Shown here: positions 18,820 through 28,579 of the stretch, piece by piece | How the letters are laid out: every line of letters starts with the position of its first letter | How positions within the stretch are numbered: position 1 is the stretch's first letter | DNA from: Chitinophaga flava | Lineage (GTDB): Bacteria > Bacteroidota > Bacteroidia > Chitinophagales > Chitinophagaceae | Direction of reading: 5' to 3' | Assembly (NCBI RefSeq): GCF_003308995.1 | Contig: NZ_QFFJ01000001.1 | Coordinates: 3,038,001 to 3,102,000 of the forward strand | Length of the DNA: 64,000 nucleotides | Position numbers and translations under genes: made by a program | The notes under the pieces: generated by a model | What the model saw: only the letters and a program-made list of their open reading frames with translations | Told to the model about the DNA's origin: nothing | Database searches by the model: none

Positions 18820-21102
18820 TTATAAAACATTTGCAGGTCTGTCTGCTACATTCTTACCAAAGTTGTAATTCGGTTTGTTGCCCATCGTTACGACCATTGT
18901 ACCACCTTTCACCAGGTCCTGGTGAGTGATAAAACTTTTCGTATAGGGTTTTCCGTTAAGTGTAATACTTTGAATGTAGATATTTTCGCTGCTGTTATTG
19001 ATTGTTTGAACGGTAAATGATTTACCTCCCTGCAGTTTCAGTGTGGCTTTATCAAACAGAGGGCTGCCCATTACGTAAACACCGTTGGCCGGGTTAACAG
19101 GGTAGAAGCCCAGGGAAGAAAACACGTACCAGGATGACATCGCGCCACAGTCTTCATTACCGGCGAGGCCTTCAGGCTGATCGAAATAAAAATCCTTCAT
19201 CACCTGTCTTACCTTTTCTGCAGTCTTCCACTGGTTGCCCGCGAAAGCATACATATAGGTAACGTGGTGGCTAGGTTCGTTGCCATGCGCGTACATACCG
19301 ATAAGGCCGGAGATATCATCGGAAGCCTGTACACCCATATCACCTTTTGCAGTGAAAAGGCTGTCGAGTTTATGTGTAAAAGCTTCATCGCCGCCCATCA
19401 GGCCGATCAGTCCTTCTACGTCGTGAGGTACCAGCCAGGTATATTGCCAGCCGTTACCTTCGGTGAAGTCACCTTTTTCGTGGATGGAGTTGAACGGATC
19501 ATATGGTGTTTTGAAACTGCCATCACTCAGGCGAGGACGTACAAATTTCATGGTGCTATCGAAATAGTTTTTGTAGTAGGAAGCACGTTTTTTATAGTAT
19601 TCGTAATCTTCCTTTTTACCCATCTTTTTGGCCATGGCGGCAATGCACCAATCGTCGATGGCATATTCCAGCGCTTTGGATACAGATTCATATTCCTTAT
19701 CAGCGGGGATATATCCTCTTTCCTTCACATATTTAACGCCCAGGTCGTCGCGCATGGAAGTAGCTTTCATGGCTTCCAGAGCCTCTTCAGCGTTGAAACC
19801 GGAGAATCCTTTCAGGTAAGCATCAGCAATCACCGGTACTGCGTGGTATCCCACCATACAGTTGGTTTCACTGCCCATGAGTGGCCATACCGGCAGTTTA
19901 CCCTGATGTTTGTGAATAGTGAGCATAGAGTTCACGAAGCTGTTCACTTTTTCAGGATGCAGGATAGTGGCCAGGGGAGCCGCAGAGCGGTAGATGTCCC
20001 AGAGGGAGAAAACGGAGTAATTATCGAAGCCCGGGTTAGGATATACCTTTTTATCAGTGCCACGGAAGCTGCCGTTGTGGTCGTTGAACAGCGCAGGGTC
20101 TATCATGGTGTGATAGAGGGCGGTGTAGAACACGCGGCGGGTAGCTTCGTCTTTAGTGTGGATATCTACTTTAGACAGTTCTTTGTCCCATTTGGCGTTG
20201 GCGTTGTTGACAACTTTGGTAAAATCCCAGCCCGGCATTTCCGCGTTGATGTTAGCAAGTGCGTTAGCACTGCCCACCGGAGAGATACCTACTTTTAACA
20301 TTACCTGTCCGGGAGATTTAGCAAAGGAAATAACACCTTTTACGTTTTTACCTTTCAGGGATTTGCCTTCATTTTTAGTCTCGCCATCGAAGACCATAAA
20401 CTGTTTTACCGGTACAGAAGACTTGATGGTAAACCATACCCGTTGGTCTTCCGACCAGCCTTTGGAGAAGCGGTAACCTTCCAGCGTGTAGTCATCCACC
20501 TGGTGGATGTATGTTTCTACCGGGCCGTCCCAGCCGATACCTTCTTTCAGATCGATGATGATGTTGGAAGGTTCGTTTTTAGGAAAGGTGTATTTATGCA
20601 GGGCTACTCTTTCAGTAGCGGTCAGTTCTACGTCGATGTTGTAGTCATCCAGTTTTACCGCGTAATAACCGGGACGGGCTTTTTCGCGGGCATGAGAATA
20701 GTGGGAGCCGTAGCCGGAAGTCGGGTTGTCCTGTGTACCACGGTTGGTGCGGACTTTACCGGTATAAGGCATGATCAGCACATCGCCCAGGTCACCGATA
20801 CCGGTGCCGCTGAGGTGCATCTGGGAGAAGCCGATTACAACGCTGTCGGAGTAGTGGTATCCGGAGCACCAGTCCCAACCTTTAACGATGTTGGTAGGTC
20901 CTACCTGCACTGCACCGTAGGGTACGCTGGCACCTACGAATACGTGTCCATGGCCACCAGAGCCGATGTACGGGTCTACTGCTGCTACCGATCTGCTTTC
21001 GCTGAAGCCTTTGGCGGGCTTTTTCTGTGCATCGGCTTCAATGCTGTTGAGCATCATAGCCGACAGGGTCAGCGCGCCACCGATCCTAAATCCCATGTTC
21101 AT
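18820..21102 (-). CDS. GH92 family alpha-mannosidase
   Basis: A 760-residue exported protein (signal-like N-terminus ending near DAQKKPAKG). The GH92 hallmarks are present: VDPYIGSGGHGHVFVGASVPYG near the N-terminus, GTGIGDLGD, FSLWDIYRSAAPL, GSETNCMVGYHAVP, and GNEDCGAMSSWYVFSSLGFYPV toward the C-terminus. Members are calcium-dependent, inverting exo-alpha-mannosidases acting on N-glycans and related mannans. Length fits the family. The neighbouring CBM9 and glycosidase-like genes suggest a small glycan-use cluster. Confidence 0.93.
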   Translation of the reverse strand: MNMGFRIGGALTLSAMMLNSIEADAQKKPAKGFSESRSVAAVDPYIGSGGHGHVFVGASVPYGAVQVGPTNIVKGWDWCSGYHYSDSVVIGFSQMHLSGTGIGDLGDVLIMPYTGKVRTNRGTQDNPTSGYGSHYSHAREKARPGYYAVKLDDYNIDVELTATERVALHKYTFPKNEPSNIIIDLKEGIGWDGPVETYIHQVDDYTLEGYRFSKGWSEDQRVWFTIKSSVPVKQFMVFDGETKNEGKSLKGKNVKGVISFAKSPGQVMLKVGISPVGSANALANINAEMPGWDFTKVVNNANAKWDKELSKVDIHTKDEATRRVFYTALYHTMIDPALFNDHNGSFRGTDKKVYPNPGFDNYSVFSLWDIYRSAAPLATILHPEKVNSFVNSMLTIHKHQGKLPVWPLMGSETNCMVGYHAVPVIADAYLKGFSGFNAEEALEAMKATSMRDDLGVKYVKERGYIPADKEYESVSKALEYAIDDWCIAAMAKKMGKKEDYEYYKKRASYYKNYFDSTMKFVRPRLSDGSFKTPYDPFNSIHEKGDFTEGNGWQYTWLVPHDVEGLIGLMGGDEAFTHKLDSLFTAKGDMGVQASDDISGLIGMYAHGNEPSHHVTYMYAFAGNQWKTAEKVRQVMKDFYFDQPEGLAGNEDCGAMSSWYVFSSLGFYPVNPANGVYVMGSPLFDKATLKLQGGKSFTVQTINNSSENIYIQSITLNGKPYTKSFITHQDLVKGGTMVVTMGNKPNYNFGKNVADRPANVL

Positions 21103-21663
21103 AACTAAATCCTTTTAGCAAGCTAATATACGGGGTCAGGATAACTTTTTTAACATTTTTTTTGTGAATGGAAAGAGTAGGGCTCTGGGCGTTGGGAAAA
21201 TGACTTTTTTGTTAATGGTATTAACAAAAAAAAGCGGAGATAGGTAGGAACGCTTAGTAGCTGCTGAAGATGATTTTAATAGGGCAGAAGGCAGAGGGAA
21301 CGGGGTATAAGGGCGCGGAGCATGGATCAACAGCTCATCAGCGTAACAGGCTATTTCTCCTATCAAATGATGGGGTCGGGCGGTACCAAACCTGGTGATG
21401 GCTAACAGCTAAACAGGATTGGCAATAAGGAGGCAACTCCAGAATGTTGATGCTTTGATATTCCAGAAAGCGAAGCAGGATTGTTAGCAGAGAGGACACT
21501 GCAGGAAGTTGGTGTTTTTGATCCTAAAAGCTAAACAGTACTATTAGCAGGCTGTTCCAGGGAAATCTGATAAAAAAATATGGCCACATGCCTGGGCATG
21601 TGGCCATTTCGTCTATAAGTTGGCGTAAAAGCGATATCGTTGGCATATCCCCGTTCCTTATGC
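21103..21663. other. Non-coding gap
   Basis: About 560 bases without a convincing gene. It contains loosely repeated phrases (AACAGCTAAACAG and AAGCTAAACAGTA; GCAGGATTG twice) and, at its left-centre end, the terminator at 21580-21607. No promoter pair or RNA gene was recognised. Confidence 0.5.
21580..21607 (-). terminator. Strong terminator of the GT87-like gene
   Basis: A 13-bp perfect stem (ATGGCCACATGCC at 21580-21592 and its complement at 21595-21607) with a two-base tip. On the minus strand it is followed by ATTTTTTTATC, so it serves the gene that ends at 21664. Confidence 0.85.
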
Positions 21664-22884
21664 CTAGGCTGCCGGCTCCAGTACAGGGGCAGCTACCTCA
21701 GGCTTAGGTGGTTTCACTAGAAACTTCCTGGTAAAGATTTCATACGCAATCATCAGCCATAACACCAAACAAGGCAAGGCCTTCAGCGCATAAGGCACCG
21801 CGAGGTTCTTTCTCACCCAGGGCGTTACCACATCGGAGTGGGAGAAGCTTACCAGCAATATGGCAAAAAACAGGAATATATTATTGGCCCGGGTAGACGG
21901 CTGCATCACGTACCAGATACAAATAGCCGGGATGGCGATAATGTAGGTAGGTGATTCTGAGCTGGTACTAAACAGTACCGGGAACATCAGCACAGAGCAC
22001 AAAATGTATAAACGGTAACGGGAGTTATAACGGTAACGCAGCATGATATACTGAGCCAGGAAGATGATTATCGCCGGTATCAGCACATAGGTATTGCTCA
22101 ACCAGGGAATATGAAATACCCTTTTGATAAAACCTCCGGCAGAAATATCCTGGAAAACGGTTGTCACGGCTTCGTTCAGGGTATTCTTATGTGCCAGGGC
22201 AGCATACCATTCATAATAACAGTTAATCACATACTGAGGGCTGGAAATCAGCATCGGTAATGCAAGCATAATACCACCCCACAGGAAAAGCCCGCCTATC
22301 AAGCGTTTGGGGTTACTACTAAAAAAGAAGAAGGCCAGTCCAACAATCCCGTAGATCTTTGTGAGCGTGCCGAGTACGATAAAAAACGCGGCCCACATAT
22401 CCTTTCCTTTGACAATGGAAGTGAAGGTAAGGATGATGAATGCTCCTACAAACTGGTTCATCTGAAACCATCCGCTGGCGCCCATCAGTTCCTGGGTACA
22501 GAGCAGGAGTATAATATTTTGCTGAATACGGTTAAGCGGTAACTGCCGGATAGCATAATACAACACGCCGGCACCGGTGAGTGCCCACAGTAAAGCGCCC
22601 AGTCTTGTCTCCAGCCCTGCAAAAGGAGCTATGACAACACTGAATACCGGACCGTACAGGTTTACATCGTAGTATTCCTGCGGATATTCGATATATAACG
22701 GTTGCTGATGTATCAGATGGAAAAATACATTCTTGAAAATGAGGAAGTTATTGATATTCCCTCTTGAGATTTCCGTGATGGCTCCAACAAATGCCAACCC
22801 AAACCACAGGAACATGATCAACCATTCCTTTTCTCCTAAATACGTCAGCAGGTTCCTTTTCTCCCGCGCAGCTATGTACTTCAT
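21664..22884 (-). CDS. GT87/DUF2029-type polytopic mannosyltransferase
   Basis: A 406-residue protein from an internal ATG at 22884 (MKYIAAREKR), preferred over the in-frame upstream start because the first helix follows directly. About ten membrane helices are visible. The region PQEYYDVNLYGPVFSVVIAPFA in the first periplasmic loop resembles the GT87 family, polyprenol-phosphate-dependent alpha-mannosyltransferases of GT-C fold. The C-terminus is proline-rich (KPPKPEVAAPVLEPAA). The acceptor is unknown. Confidence 0.75.
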   Translation of the reverse strand: MKYIAAREKRNLLTYLGEKEWLIMFLWFGLAFVGAITEISRGNINNFLIFKNVFFHLIHQQPLYIEYPQEYYDVNLYGPVFSVVIAPFAGLETRLGALLWALTGAGVLYYAIRQLPLNRIQQNIILLLCTQELMGASGWFQMNQFVGAFIILTFTSIVKGKDMWAAFFIVLGTLTKIYGIVGLAFFFFSSNPKRLIGGLFLWGGIMLALPMLISSPQYVINCYYEWYAALAHKNTLNEAVTTVFQDISAGGFIKRVFHIPWLSNTYVLIPAIIIFLAQYIMLRYRYNSRYRLYILCSVLMFPVLFSTSSESPTYIIAIPAICIWYVMQPSTRANNIFLFFAILLVSFSHSDVVTPWVRKNLAVPYALKALPCLVLWLMIAYEIFTRKFLVKPPKPEVAAPVLEPAA

Positions 22885-22982
22885 CGTAGGTTCAAATACT
22901 ATAATATGCTTATGTGACGCAATAATCAGCCTTATCCCTCTATTGAAGGACCACAATTATTCAGGTATTCTGCGGATGACAA

Positions 22983-23090
22983 CTATTCTTCAGAAGAAGA
23001 CCACTGCCTGGATTGCAGGTTGATGGCGGTTATGGCGCCTCCGATAACCAGAATGGCTACGGCCATGACAAAAACAAAAAGTGCTACCAT
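22983..23090 (-). CDS. Short single-pass membrane protein, 35 residues
   Basis: A 35-residue protein with one strong membrane segment (LFVFVMAVAILVIGGAI) and an acidic tail (SSSEE). It would usually be missed, but a good promoter (23120-23147) lies 30 bases before its ATG at 23090, and no other gene could use that promoter before the next gene on this strand. Function unknown. Confidence 0.5.
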   Translation of the reverse strand: MVALFVFVMAVAILVIGGAITAINLQSRQWSSSEE

Positions 23091-23119
23091 GTAATCGTAT
23101 TTTTTTGCATTCGCGGGCA

Positions 23120-23147
23120 CAAAGATAGCGAAATGTATGAATGGCAA
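23120..23147 (-). promoter_or_regulatory. Bacteroidota promoter for the 35-residue membrane protein
   Basis: On the minus strand TTG (23147-23145), a 17-base spacer and TATCTTTG (23127-23120) give a full match to TTG-N17..23-TAnnTTTG. The expected start of transcription is near 23113, about 23 bases before the ATG. Confidence 0.6.
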
Positions 23148-23207
23148 CCGGACTCCTGAATATTTGCAATAAATTCGCCCACCAACCACCATTAAAAGGA
23201 AAAGAAC

Positions 23208-24686
23208 GTGAAAAAACCAATCATGTGTACAGGCCTGCTGGCCTGTTTCACTGTGTTCGCTTTTGCTCAAAAGTCGACACAACTTGTCAACACCATGGAA
23301 AAAGCCATCCAGGAAAGGAATCCGGCCACTATTAAACCTTACCTCTCAGAAGATTTCCGTGTAGGCATATACGGTAGCAGTCAGGCTTATGGTATGCTAG
23401 GGCAGGTACTGTCTTCCTACGATACACTGGAAAAACTCGTCTACCTGAAAGAAGACAACAAAAACATCTCCCTGAAATATTACTATAAAAAGAAGTCTTT
23501 TGAATCCACCATCCAGCTGGACAGCAGCGGTAAGATTGCCAGGATTCCCTTCTTTGACCAGCTATTTGGTGTCAATCTCTCCAATCCCTCCCGGCTGGCG
23601 GCGGTAGTACCGTTTGAATTTGACAAAGGTAAAATAGTAGTAAAGCTTACCCTTAACGACAGCAAACGGGTACTACGCTTCCTCTTCGACACCGGCGCCG
23701 ATGGTATGGGTATTAAAAAAGAAGTCGCTGATGAAATAGGCATCCAGGCCAGCCGGCAGCAACAGACCAGCGTAGTAGGCGCCTCCACACAGGTAGGCAT
23801 CGCTACCGGCCTCACTATGCATTTTGATACGCTCGCTATCCGGCAGCAGAACAGCGCCATCTTTCCCCGTTTTGATGGCGACCTCGACGGTCTGTTTGGC
23901 GGTAACTTCCTCCGTAACTATATCACTGAAATAGATTTCGATAAATCTGAAATCCGGCTCTACACGTTGGGGAAATTTACCTATCCTACCGGTGGTGCCC
24001 TGGTACCACTGGACTTCAGCGCCGGTGTGCCTGGTATACAAGGAACCGTAAAACTCAACAGCGGCAAAACGTTGAACGGCAACTTCCACTTTGATACCGG
24101 TGCCGGCTATCCGCTGATTCTCTTCGGGCCATCTGTACACCGTAACAAACTGGAGGAAGGTTTCCACACACTCTATCAAAGTACCAACTACAGCATGGGT
24201 CATACATCCAATGTCAGCAACGGTATTTTCGAATCGCTTCAGATCGGTAGTAAACAGCTGAATCATTTTATCGGCACCCTGCAATCCTACAGAGAAGGAG
24301 ATGAGCGCTGGTCACCCAGCGGCGACGGCAGCTTCGGTATAACACTGATTCAGAAATTCAATTGTATCATCAATCTGGCCGACCGGCAGTTTTATCTTAC
24401 TCCCAATAAAAACTACGCAGTGCCGTCTGATTTCTGGCTGCATAATACCCTCTGGGGCTTCAGCAACGGTGAATTGCGTGTGAAACAGATCATGCCCGAA
24501 ACGTCTGCCGCCAGCAGTGGCATTGCTGTTAATGATCTGATACTGAGCATCAATGGTGTCAAATCCGCCGATCTATTGGATGTAGAGAACATTAGGAAAT
24601 ATACTCTCGACTGGAAAAATGCGCCGATACAGATAGAGATAAAAAAACCGAATCTTAATAAACCCTGGAAAACAGAGATAGAATAG
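23208..24686 (+). CDS. Exported retropepsin-like aspartyl protease with C-terminal PDZ domain
   Basis: A 492-residue protein beginning at a GTG with the A/G-rich AAAAGGAAAAGAAC just upstream. A signal peptide (CTGLLACFTVFAFAQ) is followed by a domain of about 100 residues of unknown role, then two aspartyl-protease lobes, each with an active-site D-T-G-A: FLFDTGADGMG near residue 160 and NFHFDTGAGYPL near residue 300. A PDZ domain ends the protein (VKQIMPETSAASSGIAVNDLILSING). Both catalytic aspartates are in one chain, unlike dimeric retropepsins. The substrate is unknown; PDZ-linked proteases of this type act in the periplasm. Confidence 0.85.
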   Translation: MKKPIMCTGLLACFTVFAFAQKSTQLVNTMEKAIQERNPATIKPYLSEDFRVGIYGSSQAYGMLGQVLSSYDTLEKLVYLKEDNKNISLKYYYKKKSFESTIQLDSSGKIARIPFFDQLFGVNLSNPSRLAAVVPFEFDKGKIVVKLTLNDSKRVLRFLFDTGADGMGIKKEVADEIGIQASRQQQTSVVGASTQVGIATGLTMHFDTLAIRQQNSAIFPRFDGDLDGLFGGNFLRNYITEIDFDKSEIRLYTLGKFTYPTGGALVPLDFSAGVPGIQGTVKLNSGKTLNGNFHFDTGAGYPLILFGPSVHRNKLEEGFHTLYQSTNYSMGHTSNVSNGIFESLQIGSKQLNHFIGTLQSYREGDERWSPSGDGSFGITLIQKFNCIINLADRQFYLTPNKNYAVPSDFWLHNTLWGFSNGELRVKQIMPETSAASSGIAVNDLILSINGVKSADLLDVENIRKYTLDWKNAPIQIEIKKPNLNKPWKTEIE

Positions 24687-24695
24687 TTGTTCTGG

Positions 24696-24727
24696 AAGAC
24701 GCAAAGGGTACGACCTTTGCGTCTTTT
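24696..24727 (+). terminator. Terminator after the aspartyl protease gene
   Basis: AAGACGCAAAGG pairs with CCTTTGCGTCTT around a six-base loop and is followed by TTTT. Confidence 0.8.
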
Positions 24728-24769
24728 CTGTATAGCACGTTGCATGACATTTTTACGTAAATTAATCTT

Positions 24770-26623
24770 ATGAATAAGTATGGCACTAAACATAAGAAAC
24801 GAGCACGGGCAGCAGAAGACAGATTAACTTTTCAGGAACGGCTGGCCGCCCTGCGTAATATCCCTGCCTTTTTCAGGATGGTATGGCAAACCAGCCCCGG
24901 ATTAACGATTGCCAATATCCTGTTGCGTATCGCACAGTCTGCCATGCCGGTATCACTGTTGTACGTAGGCAAGATGATCATTGACGAAGTAGTGCTTATC
25001 TCCAAAGATCAAATCCACCCAACCCCGCAGCTGCTGTGGCAGCTGGTAGCCCTCGAATTCGGACTCGCCATACTTTCCGACGCCCTTAGCAGAGCTATCA
25101 CACTGATGGACAGCCTCCTGGGAGATCTGGTAGCCAACCACACCTCCGTAAAACTCATGGAGCATGCCGCCTCACTGGATCTTGATCAGTTTGAAGATTC
25201 TGAATTTTACGATAAACTGGAACGGGCCCGTCAACAAACCATTGGCCGGACTATCCTGCTTTCACAAGTCCTCAGTCAGGTGCAGGACCTTATCACCATG
25301 GGCTTTCTGGCCGCCGGGCTGATTGTGTTCAACCCCTGGCTGATATTACTGTTGCTGGTAGCGGTTATCCCCGCCTTTCTGAACGAATCACATTTTAATC
25401 ATCTGCATTACCGCCTTACCTGGGGGCAGACTTCCGACCGGCGGGAACTGGATTATATACGCTACCTCGGCGCCAGCGACGAAACAGCTAAGGAGGTCAA
25501 GGTATTTAATCTGTCAGATTTTCTTATTCAGCGTTTCCGTGTGATATCCGATAAGTTCTATAATGATAAAAAGGACCTGGAATCGAGGCATGCCATCTGG
25601 GGCACTTTCTTTGCCTTACTGGGCAGTGCCGGTTATTATACCGCTTATATCATCATCATCCTGCAAACGATCAGTGGCGGGCTTTCTATCGGTAGTCTCG
25701 CGTTCCTGGCCGGCTCCTTCCGCCAGCTGCGTACTACCTTCCAGGGCATCCTGATACGCTTTTCCAGTGTCACACAGGGCGCCATGTACCTCAGAGATCT
25801 TTTCGAGTTTTTCGAGATACAACCCCGGATGACTTCTCCCAAACATCCCCGGCCTTTTCCTCACCCAATACAGCAGGGATTCACTTTTGAAGATGTAGGT
25901 TTTAAATATCATAACTCCGATAAATGGGCTATCCGTCACCTTAACTTCACCCTGCATGCTGGTGAAAAGCTTGCACTGGTAGGAGAGAACGGTGCCGGTA
26001 AAACAACTCTCGTCAAACTACTCGCACGCCTATACGATCCGGCCGAAGGCCGCATTCTCCTCGACGGCGTAGACCTCTGTGAATACGATCTCAATGAACT
26101 TCGTACGCAGGTTGGCGTTATCTTCCAGGACTATCAACGCTACCAGATGACAGTAGCCCAGAATATCGCCGTCGGCAACATTGATCAGGGACATAACCTT
26201 TCGCTGATACAGGATGCGGCCCGTCAAAGTCTGGCTGAACCCCTCATCGAAAAAATGCCTCTCGGGTATGAGCAGATGCTCGGCCGTCGCTTTAATCAAG
26301 GAATTGATCTCTCCGGCGGTGAATGGCAGAAAATAGCCCTGGCACGTGCGTATATGAAAGATGCCCAGCTGCTTATCCTTGATGAACCCACTTCCGCACT
26401 CGATGCCCGTGCCGAATACAATGTATTCCTACGCTTTGCAGATCTGACGAAAGATAAGACCGCCGTGTTGATATCACACCGGTTCTCCACCGTACGTATG
26501 GCTAATCGTATACTCGTACTCGAAAAGGGTCAACTGGCGGAGATAGGCAGTCATGAAGAGCTGCTGGAGCGAAAAGGGAAGTATGCAGAGTTGTTTGAGT
26601 TGCAGGCCGCAGGGTATAAGTGA
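24770..26623 (+). CDS. ABC exporter, fused membrane and ATPase domains
   Basis: A 617-residue half-transporter. Residues about 45-345 hold six membrane helices of the exporter type. The nucleotide-binding domain has Walker A GENGAGKTT at about residue 407, Q-loop VIFQDYQRYQ, signature LSGGE, Walker B LLILDEPTSALD and the H-loop VLISHRFSTV. It would work as a homodimer or with an unseen partner to export lipids, peptides or drugs; the neighbours do not reveal the substrate. The gene is bounded by its own upstream and downstream terminators, so it is probably monocistronic. Confidence 0.92.
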   Translation: MNKYGTKHKKRARAAEDRLTFQERLAALRNIPAFFRMVWQTSPGLTIANILLRIAQSAMPVSLLYVGKMIIDEVVLISKDQIHPTPQLLWQLVALEFGLAILSDALSRAITLMDSLLGDLVANHTSVKLMEHAASLDLDQFEDSEFYDKLERARQQTIGRTILLSQVLSQVQDLITMGFLAAGLIVFNPWLILLLLVAVIPAFLNESHFNHLHYRLTWGQTSDRRELDYIRYLGASDETAKEVKVFNLSDFLIQRFRVISDKFYNDKKDLESRHAIWGTFFALLGSAGYYTAYIIIILQTISGGLSIGSLAFLAGSFRQLRTTFQGILIRFSSVTQGAMYLRDLFEFFEIQPRMTSPKHPRPFPHPIQQGFTFEDVGFKYHNSDKWAIRHLNFTLHAGEKLALVGENGAGKTTLVKLLARLYDPAEGRILLDGVDLCEYDLNELRTQVGVIFQDYQRYQMTVAQNIAVGNIDQGHNLSLIQDAARQSLAEPLIEKMPLGYEQMLGRRFNQGIDLSGGEWQKIALARAYMKDAQLLILDEPTSALDARAEYNVFLRFADLTKDKTAVLISHRFSTVRMANRILVLEKGQLAEIGSHEELLERKGKYAELFELQAAGYK

Positions 26624-26630
26624 TATAACA

Positions 26631-26658
26631 AAAAAGAGAAGCCGATAGCTTCTCTTTT
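26631..26658. terminator. Bidirectional terminator between ABC exporter and methyltransferase genes
   Basis: AAAAGAGAAGC and GCTTCTCTTTT form a stem around CGATA, with A and T runs on both sides, so it can serve both convergent transcripts. Confidence 0.8.
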
Positions 26659-26690
26659 AAAACTCTTCAATCATTGTTCTTCCTAACCGG

Positions 26691-27956
26691 TTATTTAGTC
26701 TGGTTCTTTGCCAGGAAAAATCTCTTCAGACGTTTCGCTAATTCAGCTGCCATAAGAGGGGGTACAGCATTTCCTATTTGTTTAAATGCTGCTGTCCGGC
26801 TTCCTCCTGGTTTAACCCCTTCAAAGTAATAATCATCCGGAAAAGACTGCAATCTGGCAGCTTCTCTGACGGAGATAGAGCGGTTCTGTTCAATATCAGG
26901 GTGAATATAGTAATGGCCATCTTTCGCAATATGAGCAACCACCGTATGTGACGATGCCAAATCTCCCGCAACAACTTTAAATCTGTCAAAAAAAGAATGC
27001 CGGTTGTTATGTGTTTTCAGATGATCCGGCAGGTCATTATAGTCTAGCCGTTCCTGATTTTCGTTCCATTTTGTTACCGCAATGCGGTATATTTCCTTAT
27101 CCTGCTCTGTATGAGGTCTCGCAACATGCTGAGTCAGTACATCAATCCCATTTCTGATCTTATTTGTTTCAAGGTAGGAATTAGGTTTTCCCCTATATTT
27201 CTGGAATTTATCAAGCCCTTCCCCGGCACTGATTTTGGGTAAATCCCTGAATATGTCCTTCACAAAGCAACTCAGGGGAATATGCACCAATTCAAGTTTA
27301 GGCAATACCAGCTCGAGATCTTCCTGCCACCCGATTATGATTATCCTTTTTCTGTTCTGAAGTACTCCAAAATTATTCGCCTCCAGATGAAATATTTGCA
27401 TTTTGTACCCCGTCTTCAAAAACAACTTCTCCATATTCTGCAGATATATACCTCCACCTGCAGACTCCAACCCATAAACATTTTCAAAAACAAACATTTT
27501 GGGTTTATATCTTTCAAGGAATTTTGCATAATAGACATACAGATAATTTCTTTTATCCCCTTTCATATTATTGGCAGACCTGGCTCTTCCAACAAGAGAA
27601 TAAGCCTGACAAGGGGGACCTCCGATAATTAGATCAACACTCCTGTCTCCCAGTTCTCTGTCTATTTCTTTATATATTTTTGCGTTGTACTCTGCACCAA
27701 TGGGGAGATTGATTACACTATTCAATAAGTGCTCCGGAACTTTCTCATATAATTCCTTTCTTGTAATCTCTCCTTTTAAATATTTTACATAGATATCAAA
27801 TTTGCCTCTTTTCTTCAGGTGATAATAAGCTACACGTGTTTTTAAAGAATAGCAGGCTCCTTCATCCATCTCGACATGTGCTATAGGGTTATATCCCTGT
27901 CTCAAAAAACCTTCAGAGAGACCGCCGGCACCTGCAAATAAGTCAATATAATTCAT
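26691..27956 (-). CDS. DNA (cytosine-5-)-methyltransferase
   Basis: A 421-residue C5 cytosine methyltransferase starting at MNYIDLFAGAGG (ATG at 27956); an upstream in-frame start would only add residues not part of the fold. Motifs in order: I DLFAGAGGLSEGF, IV GGPPCQAYS with the catalytic Cys, VI FVFENVYGL, VIII QNRKRIIIIG, a target-recognition region of about 120 residues, and X QIGNAVPPLMAAEL. It modifies a specific DNA sequence, which cannot be read from the protein. It overlaps the vsr gene by 14 bases and is divergent from the ATPase operon, forming the modification half of the island. Confidence 0.95.
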   Translation of the reverse strand: MNYIDLFAGAGGLSEGFLRQGYNPIAHVEMDEGACYSLKTRVAYYHLKKRGKFDIYVKYLKGEITRKELYEKVPEHLLNSVINLPIGAEYNAKIYKEIDRELGDRSVDLIIGGPPCQAYSLVGRARSANNMKGDKRNYLYVYYAKFLERYKPKMFVFENVYGLESAGGGIYLQNMEKLFLKTGYKMQIFHLEANNFGVLQNRKRIIIIGWQEDLELVLPKLELVHIPLSCFVKDIFRDLPKISAGEGLDKFQKYRGKPNSYLETNKIRNGIDVLTQHVARPHTEQDKEIYRIAVTKWNENQERLDYNDLPDHLKTHNNRHSFFDRFKVVAGDLASSHTVVAHIAKDGHYYIHPDIEQNRSISVREAARLQSFPDDYYFEGVKPGGSRTAAFKQIGNAVPPLMAAELAKRLKRFFLAKNQTK

Positions 27957-28377
27957 CTTTGGAAGATAGTATTTCTGGGGGCAAGTTAACAAGAGTTTGC
28001 TGAATATTCCCGGGTTTCAACCCACACTCCCAAATATATATAACTTTCCAACCTTTTTCCAATAATAAGGCATGATATTTCTGATCATTTCTAATATTTC
28101 CATTGATCTTATTCAGCCACCACTCTGTTTTTGTTTTAGGAACAACAAAGTATTTACACCCGGCATGTCCATGCCAGAAACAGCCATGAACGAAGATTAC
28201 CGTTTTATATTTCGGAAGCACTATATCCGGTTTTCCGGGAAGCTCTTTAACATGTATTCTGAATCTGAATCCATTTGCAAACAGAAATTTCCGTACCATC
28301 ATCTCAGGCTTTGTATTCTTGCCTTTGATGCGGCTCATATTGAAACTACGCGTTTCCCTGTCATGAACATCTGCCAT
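27943..28377 (-). CDS. vsr: Very short patch repair (Vsr) endonuclease
   Basis: A 144-residue protein with the Vsr signature: RSFNMSRIKGKNTKPE at the N-terminus, GKPDIVLPKYKTVIFVHGCFWHGH with the catalytic Asp and the zinc-binding Cys/His residues, and KVIYIWECGL. Vsr nicks next to T:G mismatches that arise by deamination of 5-methylcytosine. It is the first gene of the leftward unit and overlaps the methyltransferase start, the usual pairing of a C5 methylase with its repair enzyme. Confidence 0.95.
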   Translation of the reverse strand: MADVHDRETRSFNMSRIKGKNTKPEMMVRKFLFANGFRFRIHVKELPGKPDIVLPKYKTVIFVHGCFWHGHAGCKYFVVPKTKTEWWLNKINGNIRNDQKYHALLLEKGWKVIYIWECGLKPGNIQQTLVNLPPEILSSKDELY

Positions 28378-28579
28378 ATGTGATTGATATATTCATACCT
28401 GCAGGATAGCTGAATCGTATTAGCTCTCTTCTTTGCTTTCCCTATTCATTTCATTGTGCTGTATTACTGTAAATATCCCTATATTTAACGGAGTGAATAC
28501 AGTTTCGAGCAACCTATAAGGCTCCTTATACAGCTATACCAAAGCAAAAATATACCAAAACCCGGATCATATACACATT

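Noticed and set aside
19264..20298. A 344-codon plus-strand frame
   Set aside because: It is the antisense shadow of the GH92 gene, whose family motifs are clear on the minus strand.
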